From DATFVA01 sp963800255 (lineage in GTDB: Bacteria; Bacteroidota; Ignavibacteria; Ignavibacteriales; Ignavibacteriaceae), in contig CAWDAK010000011.1 of the NCBI GenBank assembly GCA_963800255.1, positions 124,001 to 188,000 on the forward strand: a stretch of DNA of 64,000 nucleotides, in the 5' to 3' direction. Made by a program: the position numbers and the translations under genes. Under the pieces are notes generated by a model. That model saw only the letters and a list, made by a program, of their open reading frames with translations. It searched no databases and was not told the DNA's origin. Shown here one piece after another: positions 56,989 through 64,000 of the stretch (the stretch's first letter is position 1; every line of letters starts with the position of its first letter).

Positions 56989-57411
56989 ATGTATTTAGAT
57001 GAAGAAGATAAAGCAATAATCCAGAAAATTTCGGAGGGTAAGATTTCCGACGTTGAGTCTTTTATAATGGAATGCTGCTCGTATATACGGGTACATTACA
57101 AGATAAACCATTTCTGGTATTTTAATGTTGTATTTAATACTGACGAGATCATTGTACCTGTTGATGAAAACAGATTTTTTGAAAAAATTAAAAAGTTTGT
57201 AAATCTGCTCGATTACCTTGAGGCCAAAAATTTTGCTCAGGTACAAAAAGAAGTTGTTCCCCTAAACAATATACTCCCTATCTTCAAGGATGATGGTTCA
57301 CCGTTCGATGAAGCACTTGTTCTCGTGTACAAATGTCAGGGAAAGAAAATCATCGCTTCAAGAGATCTTTCCCTCCTCATCCGGATGAAACCAAGAAATA
57401 TTGCCGTTTAG
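56989..57411 (+). CDS. Conserved-looking cytoplasmic protein of unknown function
   Basis: A 140-residue soluble protein (YLDEEDKAIIQKISEGKISDV at the start). ATG 56989 is taken as the start, with GAGAGGCGG nearby. It has a mixed alpha/beta pattern and a late phrase DEALVLVYKCQGKKIIASRD. I do not recognise it. No neighbours suggest a role. Confidence 0.55.
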   Translation: MYLDEEDKAIIQKISEGKISDVESFIMECCSYIRVHYKINHFWYFNVVFNTDEIIVPVDENRFFEKIKKFVNLLDYLEAKNFAQVQKEVVPLNNILPIFKDDGSPFDEALVLVYKCQGKKIIASRDLSLLIRMKPRNIAV

Positions 57412-57595
57412 CAGACCGCGGAGGAAAGGGGTATTTTTCCTGCCCCCACTTTATGTGATTTACACATCAATTATAATCCTATATTTATAGTTAATTGCTC
57501 GCTCAGTAAACTTCAGGATTTTTTATGAAGGTTAGAGCAATCCGGACAGTTCCCAGGCCATATAAAACCAGTAAAAGTATGGAGAGTTCTCCGGA

Positions 57596-58360
57596 ATGAA
57601 GACAGTCATTTTATTACTGTTGATAATTATTATTCCTTTATCTCTTATTTCGGCTAACAACTTTGAAGATTATATTCAAAAGGGTGATCAGTATTTTTCA
57701 TCGTTTGATAATCATAAAGCCCTGGATTATTACCTGGAGGCGTATGAACTCAAACCGGACAGCTATGAAGTATTGTACCGGCTGGCCCGTTCCTATAATG
57801 ATCTAGGCGAAGAATATTATGAATATAAGAAAAGAGACAGTTCTGAAATAATGATTAAAAAGGCAATAGATTTATCTAAAAAACTTAAGAATAATTTTCC
57901 CGACAGTGCTGCTTCCTATGCTTACCTTGCGATGTCCTATGGCAACCAGGCAATGTATGTGGGCGGTAAAGAAAAAATTAAGTATGCCCATAAAATTGAG
58001 GATAATGCAAATCAATCCTTAAAGTTAAATCCGGATCTTTACATTTCATATGTTATCCTGGGGATTTACTACAGGCAGATTGCCGATCTCAGCTGGTTTG
58101 AAAAAATGTTTGCCAATACATTTTACGGTAATGTTCCAGACGGTTCATTTGAACAATCAATTAAGATGTTCAATAAGGCACTTGAGATTAAACCGGAAAC
58201 AATTGTTGCTTCCTACCAGCTTGCATTAACATATAGTCGTATGGGTGAAACGGGAAAAGAAAAAAAGCTTCTGGAGAAATTGTTAACTTATCCCCAAAAG
58301 AATTTCAGGGATAAGTTTGCAATTAGAAAAGCAAAGAAAAGATTGAAAAAACTTGAGTAG
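57596..58360 (+). CDS. Exported TPR-repeat protein
   Basis: A 254-residue protein with a signal peptide (KTVILLLLIIIIPLSLISA) and three to four TPR-type helical repeats (FSSFDNHKALDYYLEAYELKP, YEVLYRLARSYNDLGEEYY, SIKMFNKALEIKP, TIVASYQLALTYSRMGETGK in short form). TPR domains bind partner proteins; this one acts in the periplasm. It is convergent with the rhodanese gene with only four bases between the stops. Confidence 0.82.
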   Translation: MKTVILLLLIIIIPLSLISANNFEDYIQKGDQYFSSFDNHKALDYYLEAYELKPDSYEVLYRLARSYNDLGEEYYEYKKRDSSEIMIKKAIDLSKKLKNNFPDSAASYAYLAMSYGNQAMYVGGKEKIKYAHKIEDNANQSLKLNPDLYISYVILGIYYRQIADLSWFEKMFANTFYGNVPDGSFEQSIKMFNKALEIKPETIVASYQLALTYSRMGETGKEKKLLEKLLTYPQKNFRDKFAIRKAKKRLKKLE

Positions 58361-58364
58361 TGAG

Positions 58365-58754
58365 TTATTCCCCGGCTGCCCTGTAAGCAGTCATTCCGCC
58401 CTCAACATTCTCCACTTTTGTGAATCCGTGCTTCAGCAGAATTTTTGTTCCCATAGCTGAGCGGTGACCTGTTCTGCAGATAACAGCAATCTCCCTGTCC
58501 TTATACTTATCAAGTTCATCAACCCGGGCCTCAAGCTGCTGAACAGGAATATTTATCACGCCCTCAATATGACCAAGTGGACCATTCAGTTCTTCAGGGG
58601 TACGCACATCAAGAATTACCAGATCCGAATCATTTTTGACCTGGTTTTTTAGTTCCTGCACTGTGATGCTGTTCTGAGAAGGTACACTTTGCGCACAAGC
58701 AATAAAATTTGTTAAAATTAATGCTAAAACAAAAAAGCCGATAAGTCTCTTCAT
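58365..58754 (-). CDS. Exported single-domain rhodanese, probable lipoprotein
   Basis: A 129-residue protein with a signal ending in FIAC, a possible lipobox, then one rhodanese domain. LVILDVRTPEEL precedes the active-site loop CRTGHRS, whose catalytic cysteine is present. It may carry sulfur or act as a persulfide or thiol-handling enzyme in the periplasm. It is last in a likely minus-strand set: ECF sigma, anti-sigma, OsmC, rhodanese. Confidence 0.9.
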   Translation of the reverse strand: MKRLIGFFVLALILTNFIACAQSVPSQNSITVQELKNQVKNDSDLVILDVRTPEELNGPLGHIEGVINIPVQQLEARVDELDKYKDREIAVICRTGHRSAMGTKILLKHGFTKVENVEGGMTAYRAAGE

Positions 58755-58798
58755 CTATTTCTCCTGATGTTATTTATATTGTTCTTTTTTTTATTAGT

Positions 58799-59236
58799 CT
58801 AGCTTACGACTTTGATTTCCGGACTTAATATAATTTTTGATTTTATAGAATTCGAAATGAGGCACATTTTCTCAGATTTTTCAATTATTCTGAGAGCCTT
58901 TTCCCTGTATTTCTCTTCCGCAACAATTATTTCCGGTTTAAGCTCAATTTCAGAAATCATAAAATTACCATCAACTTTTTCAAGTTTACCTTCAGCATTA
59001 CATTTGAAGGAACTGAATGGAAGAGATGAATTCTCCGAAATAGCCAGGAATGTGGTCATTAAGCATATTGCAACAGATGAAACGAATAAATGCTCGGGAG
59101 ACCATATACCGGCAACGCCTTTAGGAAATTCCGGTGGAGTAGCTATTTTGATATCCGGCAGAGAATCAGATGACAGTGTGCCTATTCTGCCTTCATCCCA
59201 TTTTACATTTATGTTATAGTAATGAACTTTTTCCAT
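58799..59236 (-). CDS. OsmC/Ohr-family protein
   Basis: A 145-residue OsmC-like protein: WDEGRIGTLSSDSLPDI, PEHLFVSSVAICLMTTFLAI (first redox cysteine) and the C-terminal EKSEKMCLISNSIKSK with the second cysteine. Both peroxidatic positions are present, so organic peroxide reduction is plausible. It lies 23 bp after the anti-sigma gene and 44 bp before the rhodanese gene in the same direction. The set looks like an oxidative-stress operon. Confidence 0.88.
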   Translation of the reverse strand: MEKVHYYNINVKWDEGRIGTLSSDSLPDIKIATPPEFPKGVAGIWSPEHLFVSSVAICLMTTFLAISENSSLPFSSFKCNAEGKLEKVDGNFMISEIELKPEIIVAEEKYREKALRIIEKSEKMCLISNSIKSKIILSPEIKVVS

Positions 59237-59259
59237 AATCTTTCATAATTATTAATTTA

Positions 59260-59508
59260 TTATTCCTCATTTTCATCAAGCTCTAGGAAGGACATAAGTC
59301 TTTTATGAGCTTTAGGAGGAAGTTCAACGTTATATTTTTTATAGTAATCAATCGTTATTTCGACTGACTTAAAATAATTAGTACATTCCTGGCAATTTTC
59401 CAGGTGGTACTTAATATCTTTACATCTTTCCGAATCGAGATCTTCGCCCAGACTATCACATATGTGACTCATTACTTCGAGACAGGTAACTTTAATTTCT
59501 TTATTCAT
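59260..59508 (-). CDS. Zinc-finger anti-sigma factor (ZAS type)
   Basis: An 82-residue protein with the HXXXCXXC motif (YHLENCQECTNYF) and another cysteine shortly before (ERCKDIKYH), as in zinc anti-sigma domains. It has no transmembrane segment, so it is a soluble, possibly thiol-sensing anti-sigma. Its ATG overlaps the ECF sigma stop by four bases. Release of the sigma factor on thiol oxidation is known for related ZAS proteins and would fit the OsmC and rhodanese neighbours. Confidence 0.85.
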   Translation of the reverse strand: MNKEIKVTCLEVMSHICDSLGEDLDSERCKDIKYHLENCQECTNYFKSVEITIDYYKKYNVELPPKAHKRLMSFLELDENEE

Positions 59509-60065
59509 TTTACAAATGCCTCATCGATTTCTTTTCTTAAAAATGCCCGTGCACGGTGCAGTCTCGATTTTACAGCAGGGACAGAAATATTAGCTGCCTC
59601 CGCTGTTTCCTCTGTTGATAATCCTTCAACATCCCTGAGTAAGAAAACAATTCTGTAATCAGGTGATAATTTTTTTATTGCGTTATCGAGGATTACCCTT
59701 AACTCATTATTTTCTGTACTCTTATACGGTAAAGACGTCCAATCGGCAATGTGTCTCTCCGAATATAGGTTTTCATCATTCTCCAGTGAGACGTAGCTTC
59801 TTCTTTTTTCCTTTCTGGCCTGCATAAGACAGTGATTGGCAACTATTCTGTACAGCCAGGTGGAGAGTTTAGAATTTCCGTCAAATTGACCTATAGATTT
59901 GACCATACTATAAAAGGTTTCCTGCATTATATTTTCAGCTTTTTCAGGATCCCTGCAGATTTTAAAGGAAAAATTATAGATGGTCTTTTCGTATTTTCCT
60001 ACTATCTCCGCTAAAGCTTTTTTGTTTCCTTTTTTAGCTTCCGCTATTAGTTCTGTTTCTTCCAT
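59505..60065 (-). CDS. ECF-type RNA polymerase sigma factor
   Basis: A 186-residue sigma-70 family ECF factor. Region 2 is ALAEIVGKYEKTIYNFSFKI plus QETFYSMVKSIGQFDGNSKL STWLYRIVANHC in pieces, and region 4 has LSTEETAEAANISVPAVKSRLHRAR as the helix-turn-helix. It is coupled to the anti-sigma gene and probably controls its own operon. It is divergent from the cNMP-GAF gene across 260 bp, where I see no extra feature. Confidence 0.94.
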   Translation of the reverse strand: MEETELIAEAKKGNKKALAEIVGKYEKTIYNFSFKICRDPEKAENIMQETFYSMVKSIGQFDGNSKLSTWLYRIVANHCLMQARKEKRRSYVSLENDENLYSERHIADWTSLPYKSTENNELRVILDNAIKKLSPDYRIVFLLRDVEGLSTEETAEAANISVPAVKSRLHRARAFLRKEIDEAFVK

Positions 60066-60325
60066 TGTATAAGATGCAATTCATTTATTGTGGTTTCATA
60101 TCCGAATATAAATTTAATGGTTTTTCCGCACATCTGATGAGCCGACGGTTATTTCCCCGGGTTTAACTCCTTTCCGGTGAAATTGTTGCATAAAGAATAA
60201 ATATCTGTTATTGTTGCAAGTAATCGATCATTCTTATAAAAATGACTATGCCTTTTTCAATTTCTAAAGAAAATCATTATTATTACAATTGTTTTTAATT
60301 AAGGGATAGAACAAGAGTAATTTTT

Positions 60326-62829
60326 ATGCCTGATAATAATTATCAAGAAGTTATTAAAAATAATAAATTGTTCGATGGAATCCCTCCCGGGAGCCTGAAA
60401 TTCAACTTCAGGAATGAACAAATCCTCAGACGAAAAGAGGGAGAGATTATTTTTCAGAAGGGGGATGAAAGCCGCAGTACATTTCTTATTATAGCCGGAC
60501 GCGTTAAAATAAAGGTTTATATTGAGAATAAGTCTGTAAAGCTTAACAAAACGATAAATGACTTTTTCGGGGAAATTGAGGTTCTTGAAGATACTTACCG
60601 GCGATCTGCAGCAGTAGCAAATACAGACTGCATCCTGTATGTCCTCTCAAAAAGTGATTTAAGGGCATTTCTTGCTGAATATCCTGAAATAAACGATAAT
60701 ATCATAGCTTACAATAAGGTGGAGATTCCTGAACTTCAGATAACTATTAACCCTGGACTTCTGAAAGAGGATACTGATAAGCTTTATGTAACGCCGTTGC
60801 CTGAAAATGAAGAGGAAGAGAATAAACCAGAGGCTTCACGCAGCCCGGAAGAGGAAGATCTTGAAAATAAGAGAAGAGAAATTGAAAAAACTGCTGAAAT
60901 GATACTTGAAATAAACGGGGAGGAAGAGGAAGATTCTGATGAAGAGCTCCCTGAAGATGATTTTACGAATGATGAGTCTGTTAATGACGTGGTTACTCAG
61001 GATGAGTTTGTGGAGGATGAGTTTATGGAGGATGAATTAACCGAAGATGAGTTTACAGAGCTGGAATTGACCGAAGGTGCTCTTACAGATGATGAGTTTA
61101 CAGAGCTTGACTTAAACGAAAATGAGGTTGATGAGGATGAAATCGAAACCGAGGATTTCATTCCAGAGGAAGAATTATTCCCTGATGATGAAACAGCTTT
61201 AGGGGAACCTGCTGAATCTGAAATTATTGAAAAAGAACTGACTGAAGAAGAGTATCAGTCAGAAAATAGCTCCACAAACCCCGCCCCTTCTTCTGAAGAC
61301 AATGTTATGGGAAGAAAGAGGAGACCCGGGAAGAACTATCAGAACCGGAAATTCCCGCCGAAGATGCATATGAGGATAAAACCGGGAATGACCATGCCGA
61401 AAATGAAACTGTAACGGAAGAACCTGTTAAATCAGTGAATGAGACTGTCACTAATATTCAGGAGGAAGCTTTGGAAGAGGGTGATTTAAAGGATGAGTTT
61501 TCCGGTACAAATTCCTCTGAATCCGGTTCGGATTATGAAGAGGCTACGAAATGGATCGATCTCAACCAGGTTGATAACTATGATGATTTCCCATCTGATA
61601 TATCTGAAGAGGAAAAACTTCGTTACGAAGCCGAGGATGAAAAGCTGAAATACGATGACACAGAAATCAACACTGAAAGGATCCTGAATGCAATCAGGAG
61701 GATCAACTCTTCTTATGATAAACAAAATATTTATTCGAATATAATTCGTGAATCTGTTAGGCTCACCGAAGCACAAGCTGGAATTCTATACCTTGTTGAC
61801 CCTGTAAGAAATCTGCTCGTAGCTAAAATTCAATCTGAAGAGGGCCCGGTTGAAAACAGCTATTCCATTTCCAGCGGACTTACAGGCCTTGCTGCTGAAA
61901 CGGGTGAGATAATAAATGTGAGAGAACCGGCTAAAGATTTTCGTTATTCCGAGGATGTAGATAGTATAAGCGGTATCGTAGGATCAAGTATTATGTGCGT
62001 TCCTTTAAAAAATGATAAGAATGACACAATTGCTGTAATAAGTTTGGCAAACAGCAGTTCAGGAAAGTTTACAATATCTGACGAAGAGAAGATGGCTATG
62101 CTGGCAGTGCATATTTCTCAGGCTCTGATCTGCCTTGGCGGCATCGACAACATGCTGAATGAAAACAAGAATGTATACTTGTCTTCTTTAACAAAGTTTA
62201 TTACTGATAATATTCAGACGCCTGTTCTTACTATGAAGTATTATGCTTCCCAGATAAAAAAGAAAGATATCCCCCAGGATGTAAGAACAGTGCTGAGTGT
62301 ACTCATGGACCAGGCAGATTCTATAGTTGATTTTCTCAATTCAACACTTGCGTTTACTGAAAACCGGAATCCTCTTAAGATTGAAACCTGCAATCTCCGG
62401 GAGGTTATGGATGATGCACTTGGACTTTTAGCCGAATACGTTGAGTCACGTAATGTCGGTCTCTATAAGAAAGTTGAAAGCAACGTAAAAGTAAAACTGG
62501 ATAAACAGGCATTTTACCAGGCTTGCCACCAGATTTCCAAGAATGCCTGCGATGCGATGGGCGAAAGCGGCAATATCTATATTACTGCAAAGCAGTCTGG
62601 TGACCTTGTGAATATTGAGTTTCGTGATACCGGGCCGGGTATTCCTGAGGAATATAAATCCAGGGTTTTCCTGCCATTTACATCCTTTGATAAAGAAAAC
62701 GGGACGGGGCTGGGACTAACTATAGCACAAAAGATAATCAGGGATCATGGAGGAGAATTGACAATGGAAAGTAGCCCCGAAAAAGGCGCAACTTTTATTA
62801 TTTCTCTTCCGGTTTTTGATGAACTATAA
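60326..62829 (+). CDS. cNMP-binding, acidic repeat, GAF and histidine-less kinase-like protein (frame broken)
   Basis: Two frames read as one protein of about 834 residues. Residues 12-130 form a cyclic-nucleotide-binding fold (GEIIFQKGDESRSTFLIIAG). Residues 224-278 are eleven acidic pentapeptides such as TQDEF, VEDEF, MEDEL. The first frame ends at 61414 with a basic tail unlike the rest. From about 61310 the other frame continues acidic (SEPEIPAEDAYEDKTGND) into the second frame, whose first start is a poor GTG at 61435. One missing base near 61308-61320 explains this. A GAF domain follows, then a kinase-like region. The H-box position reads TDNIQTP, with no histidine. The ATPase domain (NACDAM, DTGPGI, GTGLGLT) is intact. 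Confidence 0.8.
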
Positions 62830-62834
62830 TTATT

Positions 62835-63740
62835 ATGCGGGCTGACCTGGTAACCATACTCGGACCTACAGCTTCAGGTAAAACAGGACTTGCGGCAAAA
62901 CTAGCTTTCGAATTTAGGGGTGAAATTATTTCAGCTGATTCCCGCCAGGTATACAGAGGAATGAATATTGGGACAGGGAAAGATCTCGAAGATTATACAG
63001 TAAATGGGGTGAAGGTTCCCTATCACCTTATAGACATTACTGATCCCGAAAAAGAATTTAATCTCTTTGAGTTTTTAAATCATTTTTACAGCGCTTTGGA
63101 AGTTATAACTGCCGGGCAGAAACTCCCATTTCTTGTCGGCGGCACAGGGTTATATCTCAGTGCGGTTATTCAGAGATACAACCTGAACAGAACAGATTTC
63201 GAATCACCTCGTGCAGAGGAATTACGGAACTATGATTTTAACGACCTGAAGCAGATCTTACTTTCGAAAAAAACAAAATTGCATAATAAAACCGACCTTA
63301 CGGATAAAGACCGGCTGATAAAAGCTATAATTGTTGCAGAAGCAGAAAATGATCTAAGCGGTAAGTACCCGGAAATACGAACGCTCGTAATCGGGATAAC
63401 CGCAGAGAGAGATACAATAAAAAAAAGGATAACGGAAAGATTAAAAAAACGGTTAAGCAGCGGGATGGTAGAGGAGGTTCAGAGCCTTCATAATTCCGGG
63501 ATCTCTTATGAACAACTTGAGAATTTCGGTCTAGAGTACAGGTATATAAGTCTCTACCTCAAAGGTGTTCTTAACTACAATGATATGTTTCAGAAGCTTA
63601 ATAGCGCAATTCATAATTTTGCAAAAAGACAAATGACCTGGTTCAGAAAAATGGAAAAAGAGGGAGTTGAAATTCACTGGATTGAACAGGCAGAATACTC
63701 GAAAGCGAAAAAGATTATACAGGATAATATAAATGCTTAG
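62835..63740 (+). CDS. miaA: tRNA dimethylallyltransferase
   Basis: Transfers a dimethylallyl group to A37 of tRNAs that read codons starting with U. The 301-residue protein has the P-loop GPTASGKTGLAAKLA, ISADSRQVYRGMNIGTGK, YHLIDITDP, PFLVGGTGLYLSAVI and the late FAKRQMTWFRK, all family-typical. It follows the kinase-like gene by five bases and overlaps the next gene by eight. Confidence 0.97.
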   Translation: MRADLVTILGPTASGKTGLAAKLAFEFRGEIISADSRQVYRGMNIGTGKDLEDYTVNGVKVPYHLIDITDPEKEFNLFEFLNHFYSALEVITAGQKLPFLVGGTGLYLSAVIQRYNLNRTDFESPRAEELRNYDFNDLKQILLSKKTKLHNKTDLTDKDRLIKAIIVAEAENDLSGKYPEIRTLVIGITAERDTIKKRITERLKKRLSSGMVEEVQSLHNSGISYEQLENFGLEYRYISLYLKGVLNYNDMFQKLNSAIHNFAKRQMTWFRKMEKEGVEIHWIEQAEYSKAKKIIQDNINA

Positions 63741-64000
63741 TGTCCCCCGACAAGTTGAAGACTACCTTAAAAAATACGGTTTGAGTTACTGGAATATTGA
63801 AACTTCAATTACTTCCGGCATCACTAATGTTGTTGTTGTACCGGCAATAGCGGAACTGGAAAACATCAAAAAATTTCTCGCCTCATATGTGAAACTCGAT
63901 CGTACATACGCTGACTCCACCCTGTTGTTATTCGTTATAAATAATACAAGTACTTCAGCAGACGATATAAAGCTTGATAATCAGCTATCTCTTATATATC
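63733..64000 (+). CDS. Start of an unidentified gene (cut by window edge)
   Basis: ATG 63733 overlaps the miaA end by eight bases (ATGCTTAG) and the frame stays open for 89 codons to the window edge. It begins MLSVPRQVEDYLKKYGLSYW and contains NVVVVPAIAELENIKKFL, which resembles the first strand and helix of a GT-A-like glycosyltransferase, but this is not certain. Coupling to miaA suggests one operon. Confidence 0.55.
   Translation, partial: MLSVPRQVEDYLKKYGLSYWNIETSITSGITNVVVVPAIAELENIKKFLASYVKLDRTYADSTLLLFVINNTSTSADDIKLDNQLSLIY

Noticed and set aside
61286..61414. Basic C-terminal tail (RKRRPGKNYQNRK) as a real nucleic-acid-binding end
   Set aside because: The other frame over the same bases continues the acidic composition into the GAF protein, and the downstream gene lacks a convincing start.

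Overview
The window most likely comes from a member of the Ignavibacteria, in the Bacteroidota/Chlorobiota group. Four exported proteins end in a type IX secretion (T9SS) sorting domain of the NPFNPxT type that is typical of that lineage. A PorV/PorQ-like outer-membrane protein, a TonB-dependent receptor and a gingipain-type C25 peptidase are also present. Base composition looks moderately AT-rich throughout. I see no tRNA, rRNA, CRISPR array, prophage or intact insertion sequence.

Layout. 1-4.8 kb: the end of a drug/metabolite transporter gene, then a minus-strand MacAB/Lol-like ABC efflux operon (fusion protein, ATPase, two permeases). 5.1-13.6 kb: a respiratory locus. It has a sensor kinase with a c-type heme motif in its periplasmic sensor region and a sigma-54 response regulator. 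A five-gene set follows: lone receiver domain, Rieske protein, b6-type cytochrome b, 11-heme cytochrome c, and a DUF2339-like membrane protein. 13.7-18.5 kb: two T9SS-secreted proteins (a GH5-like glycosidase and an Asp-box propeller) and a lipoprotein. 18.5-24.5 kb: glutamine synthetase, enolase, an MFS transporter, an EamA transporter and an HD phosphohydrolase. 24.6-29 kb: a C25 peptidase and a Cys/Met-metabolism PLP enzyme. 29-35.5 kb: an RND efflux operon led by its TetR gene. 35.5-45.5 kb: amidase, ICMT-like methyltransferase, Trm112-like protein, two paralogous diheme cytochromes with a class III PPK2, a PpiC-type isomerase and an SGNH/TPR protein. 45.5-54.3 kb: a minus-strand surface operon (TonB receptor, very large secreted protein, PorV-like protein, starch-binding-like T9SS protein). 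54.6-64 kb: small stress and housekeeping genes, an ECF sigma/anti-sigma pair with OsmC and rhodanese, a cNMP-GAF-pseudokinase protein, miaA and a truncated last gene.

The most interesting system is the respiratory locus. A putative heme-bearing sensor kinase, its NtrC-type partner and a candidate autoregulatory sigma-54 promoter lie directly before a Rieske/cytochrome b operon in which an 11-heme membrane-anchored cytochrome takes the place of cytochrome c1. A second point of interest is the 60.3-62.8 kb protein. It joins a cNMP-binding domain, eleven acidic pentapeptides, GAF and a kinase-like ATPase domain with no phosphoacceptor histidine.

Caution on sequence quality: at least nine single-base frame breaks cut otherwise canonical genes (cytochrome b, GH5, lipoprotein, MFS, HD, C25 twice, DUF427, cNMP-GAF). 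Most look like one extra base, which points to sequencing or assembly error rather than to pseudogenes. For these genes I give the reconstructed full span. Several families of short palindromic repeats occupy the gaps between genes.
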